From Rhodocyclaceae bacterium (lineage in GTDB: Bacteria; Pseudomonadota; Gammaproteobacteria; Burkholderiales; Rhodocyclaceae): a DNA stretch of 64,000 bases. The DNA is taken from contig JADKHX010000006.1 in the NCBI GenBank assembly GCA_016721505.1, positions 186,001-250,000 on the forward strand, read 5' to 3'. Positions 43,069 through 51,821 of the stretch are shown here, one piece after another. Each line of letters opens with the position of its first letter. Positions within the stretch are counted from its first letter, which is position 1. The notes beneath the pieces were generated by a model. It was not told where the DNA came from and did not search any database. It worked only from the letters and a program-made list of their open reading frames with translations. The translations under genes were made by a program, and so were the position numbers.

Positions 43069-44859
43069 TTACTTTCCGACTCTCAGCACGGCCAAAAAGG
43101 CCTCTTGCGGAATTTCGATTCGTCCAACCTGTTTCATCCGTTTCTTACCGGCCTTTTGTTTTTCTAGCAATTTTTTCTTGCGTGAAATATCGCCGCCATA
43201 ACACTTTGCCAACACGTCTTTGCGCATTGCCTTGACGTTTTCGCGAGAGACGATGGTCGAACCAATCGCCGCCTGAATCGCTACGTCATACATTTGGCGG
43301 GGAATTAATTCACGCATCTTGGCTGCCAATTCGCGGCCGCGGTAGGGTGCGTTGCCACGATGAACGATGAGCGAGAGCGCATCGACCTTTTCAGTGTTTA
43401 TCAGTATGTCGAGTTTGACCACATCGGCCGCGCGATATTCTTTGAAGTCATAATCCAAGGACGCATAGCCACGTGAAACCGATTTAAGTTTGTCAAAGAA
43501 ATCCATTACCACTTCGGCCATCGGCATGTCGTATGTCACTTGCACTTGCCGCCCGTGATAGGCCAGATTAACTTGACTGCCACGCTTTTGCTCACACAAG
43601 GTAATCACCGCACCAAGGTAATCTTGAGGCACAAAAATCACCGAGGTAATGATCGGCTCGCGTATCTCTTCAATCTTTTGTAGCTCCGGTAATTTGGCCG
43701 GATTCTCAATCAAAATTTCTGTGCCATCACGCAAGCGTACTTGATAAACCACGGTAGGCGCAGTAGTAATCAAATTTTGATCGAATTCGCGTTCAAGCCG
43801 CTCTTGCACAATTTCCATGTGCAACAGGCCAAGGAAGCCGCAGCGAAAACCAAAACCTAGTGCTTGTGAGACCTCTGGTTCATATTGCAGGGACGCATCG
43901 TTCAAATGCAACTTTTCCAGCGCGTCGCGCAAGGTGTCGTATTGATTCGACTCAACTGGATACAGCCCTGCAAAAACCTGCGGTTTAATTTCCTTAAACC
44001 CTGGTAAAGCCTCACTGGCACGGCGATCAACTGCTGTGACGGTATCGCCCACTTTCGCCGCTTTAAGTTCTTTGATACCGGAAATAATGTAGCCGACTTG
44101 CCCGGCACGCAACACATCACGCGCCATCGCCTTGGGTGTAAAGACACCAACTTCTTCGCATAAATGCGTGCTGCCGCTGGCCATCAAGAGCAGTTTTTCT
44201 TTAGCTCGAAGTTCGCCATCTATGACACGTACCAGCATCACTACGCCAACATAATTGTCGAACCAGGAATCAATAATCAGCGCCTTCAATGGCGCGTCGA
44301 CCTTACCTTTTGGCGCCGGAATGCGTGCAATTACCGCTTCCAAAATATCGTCAATACCCATGCCGGTTTTGGCCGAACAGGGAATCGCCTCAGACGCGTC
44401 GATGCCTATGACGTCTTCGATTTCTTGTTTGGCATTGTCAGGGTCAGCCTGTGGCAAATCCATTTTATTGAGCACCGGCACTACATCAACACCGAGTTCC
44501 AGCGCGGTATAACAATTGGCGACGGTCTGGGCTTCCACCCCTTGCGAGGCATCAACCACCAGCAGCGCACCTTCGCAGGCCGAAAGCGAGCGACTAACTT
44601 CATAGGAGAAGTCAACGTGCCCGGGCGTGTCGATCAAATTCAGGTTGTAGGTTTCGCCATTTTTTGCGACATAGCTCAGTGCCGCCGTTTGCGCTTTGAT
44701 GGTGATGCCGCGCTCGCGTTCCAAATCCATTGAGTCAAGCACCTGTGCTTCCATTTCGCGGTCTGACAACCCACCGCAGCGCTGAATGATGCGATCAGCG
44801 AGAGTCGATTTGCCGTGGTCAATGTGGGCAATGATAGAAAAATTACGAATGTGATCCAT
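43069..44859 (-). CDS. lepA: Elongation factor 4 (LepA)
   Basis: 596 residues, standard length. The GTPase motifs are SIIAHIDHGKSTLADRI, DTPGHVDFSYEVSRSL and NKMDLPQ; the unique C-terminal domain ends in AGKKRMKQVGRIEIPQEAFL. It acts on the ribosome during initiation or stalled translation. It is the first gene of the lepA-lepB operon, about 110 bp after the glutaredoxin gene, from which a terminator separates it. Confidence 0.97.
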   Translation of the reverse strand: MDHIRNFSIIAHIDHGKSTLADRIIQRCGGLSDREMEAQVLDSMDLERERGITIKAQTAALSYVAKNGETYNLNLIDTPGHVDFSYEVSRSLSACEGALLVVDASQGVEAQTVANCYTALELGVDVVPVLNKMDLPQADPDNAKQEIEDVIGIDASEAIPCSAKTGMGIDDILEAVIARIPAPKGKVDAPLKALIIDSWFDNYVGVVMLVRVIDGELRAKEKLLLMASGSTHLCEEVGVFTPKAMARDVLRAGQVGYIISGIKELKAAKVGDTVTAVDRRASEALPGFKEIKPQVFAGLYPVESNQYDTLRDALEKLHLNDASLQYEPEVSQALGFGFRCGFLGLLHMEIVQERLEREFDQNLITTAPTVVYQVRLRDGTEILIENPAKLPELQKIEEIREPIITSVIFVPQDYLGAVITLCEQKRGSQVNLAYHGRQVQVTYDMPMAEVVMDFFDKLKSVSRGYASLDYDFKEYRAADVVKLDILINTEKVDALSLIVHRGNAPYRGRELAAKMRELIPRQMYDVAIQAAIGSTIVSRENVKAMRKDVLAKCYGGDISRKKKLLEKQKAGKKRMKQVGRIEIPQEAFLAVLRVGK

Positions 44860-44895
44860 GGAATGGCCGGTGGCTGCTCGGTGGCGCGGAGGCCA

Positions 44896-44921
44896 CTAAA
44901 AAGGTGCTGGATCAGCGCCTT
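44896..44921 (-). terminator. Terminator-like hairpin before lepA
   Basis: On the minus strand AAGGCGCTG and CAGCACCTT form a 9-bp stem with one wobble pair and a 3-nt loop, followed by T residues and AG. It lies after the glutaredoxin stop and before lepA, so it probably ends the rpoE-degP-glutaredoxin transcript. Confidence 0.6.
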
Positions 44922-44970
44922 TAAATTGTCAATGCAGGTGTTGAACTGAGGGCAGTAATTTTAGCCGAAA

Positions 44971-45216
44971 TCACTGCGTTTGGCCTTGTAAATAGGCACG
45001 AACTTTGGGTTCATCAAAGTGGTAATGACACAACTCGATTCCATTTCCATTAGTCAGCACAGGAACCAGTTCATCAAATTTCTCCTCGGCTTCAGGATCC
45101 GCATCCACATCGACGACCGTAAGCGAGAAGACAAACTCACCGCGCAGCGCCTCCAGCGCGGTGAGCATGTCCAGGCAGAGATGACAGTAATTTCGGCTGT
45201 ACAGCACTAGTGGCAT
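44971..45216 (-). CDS. Glutaredoxin-like (DUF836) small thiol protein
   Basis: 81 residues of thioredoxin fold with the redox motif CHLC in YSRNYCHLCLDMLTALEAL and the conserved VDVDADPEAEEKFDELVPVL. The beta strands and the cis-Pro (VPVL) are in place. ATG 45216 is the true start; the frame to 45252 is only the translation of a hairpin repeat (MTACGQHQL). A homologue sits between degP and lepA in many betaproteobacteria. The substrate is unknown. Confidence 0.85.
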   Translation of the reverse strand: MPLVLYSRNYCHLCLDMLTALEALRGEFVFSLTVVDVDADPEAEEKFDELVPVLTNGNGIELCHYHFDEPKVRAYLQGQTQ

Positions 45217-45223
45217 TAAATTT

Positions 45224-45251
45224 GCCAGTTGGTGCTGGCCACACGCTGTCA
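45224..45251 (+). repeat. 28-bp hairpin repeat, copy 10 (between degP and glutaredoxin genes)
   Basis: GCCAG, TTGGTG, CTGGC, then CACACGCTGTCA. The first stem is a perfect 5-bp pair. It lies in the leader of the glutaredoxin gene, on the opposite strand, and creates a false N-terminal extension. Confidence 0.88.
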
Positions 45252-45275
45252 TAGCGAGGGCATCGATAGTACTGA

Positions 45276-46784
45276 TTAGTTTTCCTTCTTATCCGCTTTG
45301 TCGGCCTTTTCAGCTTTTTCGGAAACGCCCTTGATGGTGACAAAAGTCTGCGCATCACCCCGGCGAACCAACATCGTAACTGGACTCGCTTTATCGATTT
45401 GAGTCAGCAATTCATTAAGTTGAGCCACCGTTTTCAGATCCACTTGCCCACCTTTGTGTGTCAGCGATAAAAGCACGTCACCAGGTTGCAAGTCCGTTCG
45501 CAATGCGCCATTGCGGACATCTTCAACAATCAAGCCATGGCTGAGTCCCATTGCGCGAATTTTCTCTGCACTTGGGACACTTAGTACCAGCCCTAGTCGA
45601 TTTGCGGTTGGTGCTTCCTTAGCTTTGCTTCCACGGCGAGTCGGTGTCGGGGTATCCGCGTCGTCATCGGCAATTTCTCCCACGGTGACTTGCACATCGC
45701 GACTCACGCCCGCTTTCCATAGTTGCATGGTGACCTTGCTGCCCGGTTTGGTTGCGCCAACCATACGCGGCAAATCGCTCGACTGCGCCACTGTTTTGCC
45801 ATCGAATTTGAGTATCACATCACCCGCTGCAATACCTGCTTTGTCGGCAGCGCCGCCCTTTTCAATCGAAGCGACCAGGGCACCCATAGGTTTCGCAAGG
45901 CCAAAGGATTCGGCAAGATCTTTGGTTATCGCTTGAATCACCACACCCAGCCTCCCACGACTCACCTTGCCATGCGCAAGCAATTGATTCTTGACGTTCA
46001 GCGCCAGATCAATCGGAATCGAAAATGACAAACCGATGGAGCCGCCGGTACGCGAATAAATTTGCGAATTCATAGCCACTACTTCACCCTTCATATTGAT
46101 CAGCGGGCCACCAGAATTACCGGGGTTAATCGCCACGTCGGTTTGAATAAACTCAACCAAGTTTTCTTGCGCCAGTTCGCGACCCTTGGCGCTGACAATC
46201 CCCGCTGTGACCGAGTTTTCGAATCCAAATGGTGACCCAATCGCCATCACCCATTCGCCGACGCGAAGCTTTGAAGAGTCGCCAATTTTTACTATCGGTA
46301 GATTGCTCGCCTCGACTTTCAGTAGCGCAACATCCGAGCGTTTGTCTGCACCTACGACTTTGGCCTTGAACTCGCGTTTGTCGGTCAACTTAACGATAAC
46401 TTCGTCAGCGTTATCCACCACATGGGCGTTGGTCAAAATATAGCCGTCCGCCGAAACAATAAATCCAGAACCAACAGAGTTCTGGCGCAGCTCTCGAGGC
46501 TGACGCGGTTGCCGTGGTGACTGGCCTGAGCCGCTACCCGGCGGCATAAAACGGCGAAAAAACTCAAACGCCGGATCGTTCTCGTCTAGCGAAAACGGTT
46601 GCCCAAAGAAAGATCCCAAACGGTCATTTTTGATTACCTGGGTGATACTAATATTGACCACGGCTGGTCCATGCTTTTCAGCGAGATCTGCAAAGTCAGG
46701 AAGTTCTTTGGCTTGGGCGAACGCGCCAATACTCAAACAAAAAGTAAGCAGAAATACTGACAGATAACGAAAGTAAGTTTTCAT
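45276..46784 (-). CDS. degP: Do-family periplasmic serine protease (DegP/MucD)
   Basis: 502 residues with a signal peptide (LSVFLLTFCLSIGAFAQA). The trypsin-like domain has the triad His in ILTNAHVVDNADEV, Asp in KRSDVALLKV and Ser in NPGNSGGPLINMKG. Two PDZ domains follow, ending in a Lys/Asp/Glu-rich tail. It degrades or refolds misfolded envelope proteins. It overlaps rseC by ATGA and belongs to the sigma-E operon, as MucD does in Pseudomonas. Confidence 0.94.
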   Translation of the reverse strand: MKTYFRYLSVFLLTFCLSIGAFAQAKELPDFADLAEKHGPAVVNISITQVIKNDRLGSFFGQPFSLDENDPAFEFFRRFMPPGSGSGQSPRQPRQPRELRQNSVGSGFIVSADGYILTNAHVVDNADEVIVKLTDKREFKAKVVGADKRSDVALLKVEASNLPIVKIGDSSKLRVGEWVMAIGSPFGFENSVTAGIVSAKGRELAQENLVEFIQTDVAINPGNSGGPLINMKGEVVAMNSQIYSRTGGSIGLSFSIPIDLALNVKNQLLAHGKVSRGRLGVVIQAITKDLAESFGLAKPMGALVASIEKGGAADKAGIAAGDVILKFDGKTVAQSSDLPRMVGATKPGSKVTMQLWKAGVSRDVQVTVGEIADDDADTPTPTRRGSKAKEAPTANRLGLVLSVPSAEKIRAMGLSHGLIVEDVRNGALRTDLQPGDVLLSLTHKGGQVDLKTVAQLNELLTQIDKASPVTMLVRRGDAQTFVTIKGVSEKAEKADKADKKEN

Positions 46785-47239
46785 TTTTGCTCCATGAATT
46801 GACAGGTTGTCGAAACTGATTTTTGTAAAGCCATGATGGGTGTTGCAGCCGCATTTTCAAGCGCCCGACGCTGACCATAGCGCAAAATTATCAGGCCAAC
46901 GAGTAGGCCAAAAAACGCACCGTTGATCGCCCACAAATCGCCTTGCAACGATTGCCCCATTGCGGCACCAAGTAGCACTAAAACTGTGGGCAATCCATAG
47001 GCAAGCAGTGAAAACTTAAGCAAGGAACCTTCAGCGGTTATCAACTGAACTTCCTCCCCAACCTTCGCATCTATTGTGTTGGGTACCCGATATTGCCTGC
47101 GCGTATCAGCACCAGAAAAAAACCCGCTGCGACAGCCGCCGGGGCTATCACAATTTCCACAACCGATCGCCCGTGGATCAGTCTCGACCCAAACATGATC
47201 GGCATCAATGGACAGCACCCAGGCGTTACATTGACTCAT
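46781..47239 (-). CDS. rseC: RseC/MucC-like sigma-E regulatory membrane protein
   Basis: 152 residues. The N-terminal Cys-rich motif CGNCDSPGGCRSG, a beta domain, and two adjacent membrane helices (FSLLAYGLPTVLVLLGAAMG, DLWAINGAFFGLLVGLIILR) are typical of RseC. It is positioned between rseB and degP and probably modulates sigma-E or electron transfer to SoxR. ATG 47239 is preferred over the longer frame to 47281. Confidence 0.85.
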   Translation of the reverse strand: MSQCNAWVLSIDADHVWVETDPRAIGCGNCDSPGGCRSGFFSGADTRRQYRVPNTIDAKVGEEVQLITAEGSLLKFSLLAYGLPTVLVLLGAAMGQSLQGDLWAINGAFFGLLVGLIILRYGQRRALENAAATPIMALQKSVSTTCQFMEQK

Positions 47240-47308
47240 AGCTCTAAACGTAAAGCGACCTGCGTAGGGCGAACTGGACATTCCAAACCGGCAAGCTCAT
47301 TGTCATCC

Positions 47309-48304
47309 TTATCGCCTTTCGATCGCATCACCAATTAACTTCACTGTCACCAGAGGCACTTCGCCCATCACGATGGCACGATGATCGCCAATTTGCCGTT
47401 GGTAGAAATTCATCGCGCCGGCAGTCGTAATCGCTTCGTTAGGCTTATTCGCCGCTGCCGCTTCGATGAACACCGACACTGCCGCCAGTCCATCGGAAAT
47501 TACAAAGTGCACAACGTCTTGCGTATTTGGCGTGACGCTTGCGGCGGCAGGTTTTACCGCGCGGCGCATCATCACTTTATTCACACGAAAACCAGCCGGA
47601 AGTTTTTCTATCACCCATTTCATTTCACCGGGGCGTGGCTCACTGCTTTGAACCTGTTGAACGCGACCAGACTGAGATTCCGCACTGGGAGTTAATTGCT
47701 GGCGAGCAAACGTCGAACCAATGCTAAATTGTGTAAAGGTAAATGACTCCAACACCTGACCCTGCTTATTTACCAAGCCAGCCTTCAGTAACAAACCACT
47801 ATTTGGTTCTATCCACAATTGATGCCCGTAGCGCAAAGCGTCGCGCGGTTCGAGTACCAAGGCTTGACAGTTGGTATCGGCAACTCGCTCGAGCCGACCT
47901 ATCCGTACCGCGTAGTTTTGCTCAAGGCCGGCGAGATCCACTGGAAGCAATGCTGGAAAACCTCGCACGCCGGCCGGTCGTTCAACGATTACCCGATTTT
48001 CACCGGGTAAAAAGCACTTGACCTCTTTGCCATCGCGTATGACTTCTCGTGCGCTACCATCTAGCACCTCTATCCGTTCCAGCTCCTGCCCATCCACCAC
48101 CAGACGAGCTATTCTTGAGGTCTCTTCGCGTTCGCCACTGCGATAGACAAAAACGCCGCTGTAACTTAAGGTCATTGCCGTCTGTGCAACCCGTTGCAGC
48201 AAAGCCATGCCGTTATCAGCAGTCGCACGATTCGGCGCTGGATCAGCGGCCAATGCCAACGAATGCACCAGCGCCGCAGCAATCAAAATTAAGGCTTGAA
48301 TCAA
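47309..48304 (-). CDS. rseB: Sigma-E regulator RseB/MucB
   Basis: 331 residues with a signal peptide (LILIAAALVHSLALAADP). The MucB/RseB fold shows ALRYGHQLWIEPNSGLLLKA and VFVYRSGEREETSRIARLVV. It binds RseA in the periplasm and shields it from proteolysis until envelope stress. The start is TTG at 48304, overlapping the rseA stop (TTGA). It is followed by rseC. Confidence 0.9.
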   Translation of the reverse strand: MIQALILIAAALVHSLALAADPAPNRATADNGMALLQRVAQTAMTLSYSGVFVYRSGEREETSRIARLVVDGQELERIEVLDGSAREVIRDGKEVKCFLPGENRVIVERPAGVRGFPALLPVDLAGLEQNYAVRIGRLERVADTNCQALVLEPRDALRYGHQLWIEPNSGLLLKAGLVNKQGQVLESFTFTQFSIGSTFARQQLTPSAESQSGRVQQVQSSEPRPGEMKWVIEKLPAGFRVNKVMMRRAVKPAAASVTPNTQDVVHFVISDGLAAVSVFIEAAAANKPNEAITTAGAMNFYQRQIGDHRAIVMGEVPLVTVKLIGDAIERR

Positions 48305-48840
48305 GGCACGCCTCGCGTTGCTGACACTGCCCGCACATTACGTGAACCACCTGCCAAAGTACCCGCCGAAGAGTGCGCTTGATGGGCAACGATATAGTCT
48401 TGTAAGTGATCTGGAAGTTTGTCGCTAGTGGTACTCGTCAACTCGGTTGCAGGCTGAACAATAGGCACTGCGGAGGCAATCTGTATGGTTGGCGCGACAG
48501 TTTCGTTCGCGGAAAATGTCAGTGTCACCCACGCCACCAACAATACGCCGGCCAAGCTCGCAGCAAGGGCCGTCATCTGCCGGAACCACCTAGTTTGTGG
48601 CGCATCTGGCGGCGTGGTCAATAATCGCGGCGCCAATACCGTTGGTTCATTTTCCAATGCCGCCATCACCTCGGCGCTAATGTCGAAGCCTAACTTCGTT
48701 TCTGCGCGCAAGGCGTCGCCAATCAATAGATAGTCTGCCCAGTCGCTACGCAATTGAACATCACTCAATGCCAAACAAACACTATCCAAATCATTTCCAG
48801 CATGTTCTGCATCAAGCAAGGCCGAAAGTTTATTGTTCAT
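48301..48840 (-). CDS. rseA: Sigma-E anti-sigma factor RseA/MucA
   Basis: 179 residues. The N-terminal RseA domain (KLSALLDAEHAGNDLDSVCL, SDWADYLLIGDALRAETKLG) binds the sigma factor; one membrane helix (MTALAASLAGVLLVAWVTLT) and a periplasmic tail follow. It holds RpoE inactive at the membrane until cleaved. ATG 48840 directly follows the rpoE stop; GTG 48843 is the alternative. Confidence 0.9.
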   Translation of the reverse strand: MNNKLSALLDAEHAGNDLDSVCLALSDVQLRSDWADYLLIGDALRAETKLGFDISAEVMAALENEPTVLAPRLLTTPPDAPQTRWFRQMTALAASLAGVLLVAWVTLTFSANETVAPTIQIASAVPIVQPATELTSTTSDKLPDHLQDYIVAHQAHSSAGTLAGGSRNVRAVSATRGVP

Positions 48841-48843
48841 CAC

Positions 48844-49443
48844 TCACCACCGCTTGTCTGCGCCCGCACTAACCAGCGGTCGCAACTTTATTGCAATCGC
48901 TTCTCGCGCGCGGAAAATTCTCGAACGAACCGTTCCCACCGGCGTATTCATGGCTTCAGCAATTTCCTCATAGGATAGGCCATCGATCTCGCGCAAGCTC
49001 ACGGCCATGCGCATATCTTCCGGCAAATCCGCTACTGCCGCATTGACCGTCGCAGCGATTTGTTTGCTCATCAACACTTCCTCCGGTGTGTCGTTGTCAC
49101 GATGATGTTCGGCGATTTCATAATTTTCTACGTCCTCTATATCGACAGCGCTAGTCGCCGAAATTCGCGCGCGGTTGCTGACCAGCCAGTCCTTGGCCGA
49201 GTTGACGCCAATTCGATAGAGCCAAGTGTAGAAGGCACTATCGTTGCGAAAATCCGGCAATGCGCGATAGGCACGAATGAATGACTCTTGCACCACATCT
49301 TCAACATCGCTTGAATTCCAAATCAGGCGCGACACCAAGCGCGCCAATTTGCGTTGATATTTGGTCACCAGCAAACCAAATGCCTGCTTGTCGCCTCGCT
49401 GAACGCGCTCGACCAATAGCCGATCTAAATCGCGATCGCTCAT
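48844..49443 (-). CDS. rpoE: RNA polymerase sigma factor RpoE
   Basis: 199 residues of the ECF sigma family. Region 2 has SDVEDVVQESFIRAYRALPD and region 4 has MAVSLREIDGLSYEEIAEAM and PVGTVRSRIFRAREAI. It directs envelope-stress transcription. ATG 49443 is preferred over the TTG two codons upstream. It is the first gene of the rpoE-rseA-rseB-rseC-degP operon and diverges from nadB, with 287 bp between start codons. Confidence 0.95.
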   Translation of the reverse strand: MSDRDLDRLLVERVQRGDKQAFGLLVTKYQRKLARLVSRLIWNSSDVEDVVQESFIRAYRALPDFRNDSAFYTWLYRIGVNSAKDWLVSNRARISATSAVDIEDVENYEIAEHHRDNDTPEEVLMSKQIAATVNAAVADLPEDMRMAVSLREIDGLSYEEIAEAMNTPVGTVRSRIFRAREAIAIKLRPLVSAGADKRW

Positions 49444-49730
49444 CGCCAACGATCCACGACGAATTCGGCAATTCCACTGGTGTGGCCTGCCACGATTTCC
49501 ACCGCGTTTGCCTCAACGGGTACGCCCAGAAAATTCTCCAAAATTTATGCACCATGATGGCGACCAACAAGTATACCTATCGACCTGCACATATGGTTTG
49601 CCTGCACATGCAACGCACCGGTGTACATCCTTAAAAAACATCCCATGAACACACTGACCGACATCGGTGTAAAAAAGTTCCGCGCCGAGCCTAAAAATAT
49701 TTCCCCCTACATTTGCTATATTTGGTTGCA

Positions 49731-51320
49731 ATGAATGATTCGATCGCAACCCACGTTGACGTTTTGATTCTGGGCAGCGGATTGGCTGGTCAGTCGCTTG
49801 CTTTGCGGCTCGCCGACACCCGAAAAGTAGCTCTGGTGACGAAAAAAACGCTGGATGATTCGGCTTCATCATGGGCGCAAGGTGGCATCGCGGCGGTTCT
49901 TGATCCCGCTGATTCGACTGATGCCCATGTTGCCGACACGCTGACTGCCGGTGCCGGTTTATGCAATCCTGCAGCCACACGGTTCGTGGTAGATAGCGGA
50001 CGCGAAGCAATAGATTGGTTAATCAATCGTGGAGTGGCTTTTACCCGTGACGAATCGGCACTCGGCTATCACCTGACTCGCGAGGGCGGCCACGGCCAAC
50101 GCCGCGTTATCCATGCCGCTGATGCCACCGGTGCAGAGGTGCAAAAAACCTTGACAGCGCAAGTCGTGGCGCATCCAAATATCCAAATTTTCGAGCATCA
50201 CATTGCAGTCGATCTGATCAATGCAACAAAGCTCGGCATGCCGCAAGCGCGCTGTCTCGGTGCTTACGTGCTAGACACGGTTTCCGGCCACGTCAAAACT
50301 ATCGGCGCAGCCTCTACCGTGTTGGCCACCGGAGGCGCGGGCAAGGTCTACCTCTATACGACAAATCCAGACACTGCTACTGGCGACGGAATTGCAATGG
50401 CATGGCGTGTCGGTTGCCGCGTTGCAAATATGGAATTTGTTCAATTCCATCCCACGTGCTTGTATCACCCGCATGCCAAATCGTTCTTGATATCTGAAGC
50501 CTTGCGCGGTGAAGGTGGCATCCTGCGCTTGCCCGATGGCACACGATTTATGCCACAGCACGACCCTCGGGCCGAACTTGCACCACGGGATATCGTGGCG
50601 CGCGCCATAGACTTTGAGATGAAACGCCAAGGTCTCGATTGCGTCTATATCGACATTACGCACAAATCACCAGAGTTTTTGCGCGAACATTTTCCAACCA
50701 TTTATGCGCGTTGCCTGGAACTTGGTATCGACATCACCAAGCAAGCAATTCCAGTCGTGCCTGCTGCGCATTACACCTGTGGCGGAGTCGTCACCGATTT
50801 GTCGGCACGTACCGATTTATCCGGCCTTTACGCTATAGGTGAAACCGCATCAACGGGACTACACGGGGCCAATCGTCTTGCATCAAACTCTTTGCTGGAA
50901 TGCCTTGCCTTCTCTGCCGCTGCCGCACAAGACATTCTTGCTACGGCATCCGTATCGGCCGTCAAACTTCCGCTATGGGACGAAAGTCGCGTCACCGATG
51001 CGGACGAAGAAGTTGTTATTTCGCACAACTGGGCCGAGCTTCGACGCTGCATGTGGGATTACGTTGGCATCGTGCGTACCAGCAAGCGCTTGGAGCGGGC
51101 GATGCACAGAATCGACTTGCTGGAAAAAGAGATAGATGAGTACTACACAAATTTTCGCGTTAGCAACGATTTGATTGAGCTTCGCAATCTGGTATTGACA
51201 GCGCATCTCATCGTGCGTAGCGCGCAATGCAGGCACGAGAGCCGAGGCTTGCACTACAGCCGCGATTTTCCTGAGACCTTGGGCAACGCGACTGATACCG
51301 TCTTACATCCGGAGCACTGA
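49731..51320 (+). CDS. nadB: L-aspartate oxidase
   Basis: 529 residues. The FAD-binding N-terminus is DVLILGSGLAGQSLALRLAD; SSWAQGGIAAVLDPADS, REGGHGQRRVIHAADATGAE and HYTCGGVVTDLSARTDLSGL are NadB landmarks. It oxidises aspartate to iminoaspartate in NAD synthesis. ATG 49731 is preferred over TTG 49713. It diverges from rpoE, a common pairing. Its last 18 bp overlap the YgfX-like gene tail-to-tail. Confidence 0.95.
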   Translation: MNDSIATHVDVLILGSGLAGQSLALRLADTRKVALVTKKTLDDSASSWAQGGIAAVLDPADSTDAHVADTLTAGAGLCNPAATRFVVDSGREAIDWLINRGVAFTRDESALGYHLTREGGHGQRRVIHAADATGAEVQKTLTAQVVAHPNIQIFEHHIAVDLINATKLGMPQARCLGAYVLDTVSGHVKTIGAASTVLATGGAGKVYLYTTNPDTATGDGIAMAWRVGCRVANMEFVQFHPTCLYHPHAKSFLISEALRGEGGILRLPDGTRFMPQHDPRAELAPRDIVARAIDFEMKRQGLDCVYIDITHKSPEFLREHFPTIYARCLELGIDITKQAIPVVPAAHYTCGGVVTDLSARTDLSGLYAIGETASTGLHGANRLASNSLLECLAFSAAAAQDILATASVSAVKLPLWDESRVTDADEEVVISHNWAELRRCMWDYVGIVRTSKRLERAMHRIDLLEKEIDEYYTNFRVSNDLIELRNLVLTAHLIVRSAQCRHESRGLHYSRDFPETLGNATDTVLHPEH

Positions 51321-51803
51321 TTGCAGGTCGTGGTGTTGTGAAACACCCTTGCCCTGCCACTTAAGCCACACTCTCAGTCGTCGGTAGTCATCAATATGAA
51401 AGAACGAATCTGGCAGCAAAACTAAGGCCGTTTTTATAGATGCGCGCCTAAATCGTACTACCATAAGCGGCCCGATGAATCGCGATGAGCCGGCTACATC
51501 GAGGATTTTAATATCGCTGATCGGAGCAAAATCCGACGGCGTGTCGCCAGCACCAACTGACGCATGGTTTACCAAGGCGAGGAACTCAACGCTCCCGTCG
51601 GGGCGGAAAGAAAAGTTGGTCGGCACCTGAAACCGCCGACGATACGCCAGAGAGACACCAACGGCGAGCACCAAAACCACTTTCCATAGCAGCGCAATCG
51701 TGGCGACAATGACGAGCACAGCAGCGAGCAAATGCGCTGCCAACATGGCAAGTGCCAAAGCGCGTGAGGGACGAACAGTGAGACGAAACGACGAGTGCTG
51801 CAT
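51303..51803 (-). CDS. YgfX-like small membrane protein
   Basis: 166 residues. Two closely spaced N-terminal membrane helices (LALAMLAAHLLAAVLVIVAT, LLWKVVLVLAVGVSLAY) precede a small soluble domain ending LPDSFFHIDDYRRLRVWLKW. This layout and ending resemble the YgfX/CptA family, described as a cytoskeleton-affecting toxin in E. coli and as a partner of SdhE elsewhere. No SdhE gene is adjacent. Residues 81-90 (SVGAGDTPSD) come from the 28-bp repeat. ATG 51803 is preferred over TTG 51815. Confidence 0.7.
   Translation of the reverse strand: MQHSSFRLTVRPSRALALAMLAAHLLAAVLVIVATIALLWKVVLVLAVGVSLAYRRRFQVPTNFSFRPDGSVEFLALVNHASVGAGDTPSDFAPISDIKILDVAGSSRFIGPLMVVRFRRASIKTALVLLPDSFFHIDDYRRLRVWLKWQGKGVSQHHDLQSVLRM
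51534..51561 (-). repeat. 28-bp hairpin repeat, copy 11 (inside the ygfX-like gene)
   Basis: Minus strand GTCAG, TTGGTG, CTGGC, then GACACGCCGTCG. The second stem CGAC/GTCG is perfect. It is on the gene's strand and in the common frame, encoding S-V-G-A-G-D-T-P-S. Confidence 0.85.
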
Positions 51804-51821
51804 GCCGCTTCGCAAGCAGGA

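Noticed and set aside
47093..47115. TATCAGCACCAGAAA in rseC resembling the repeat head in reverse
   Set aside because: Only about ten bases match, the loop TTGGTG is absent and the protein segment is normal for RseC.
49444..49730. Sigma-E promoter upstream of rpoE
   Set aside because: No convincing GGAACTT and TCNAA pair with correct spacing was found in the 287-bp gap; the region holds a short direct repeat CCTGCACAT only.
49928..49955. GCCGACACGCTGACTGCCGGTGCC in nadB resembling the repeat's second half
   Set aside because: The encoded V-A-D-T-L-T-A-G-A-G-L is a normal conserved part of L-aspartate oxidase and the order of parts differs.
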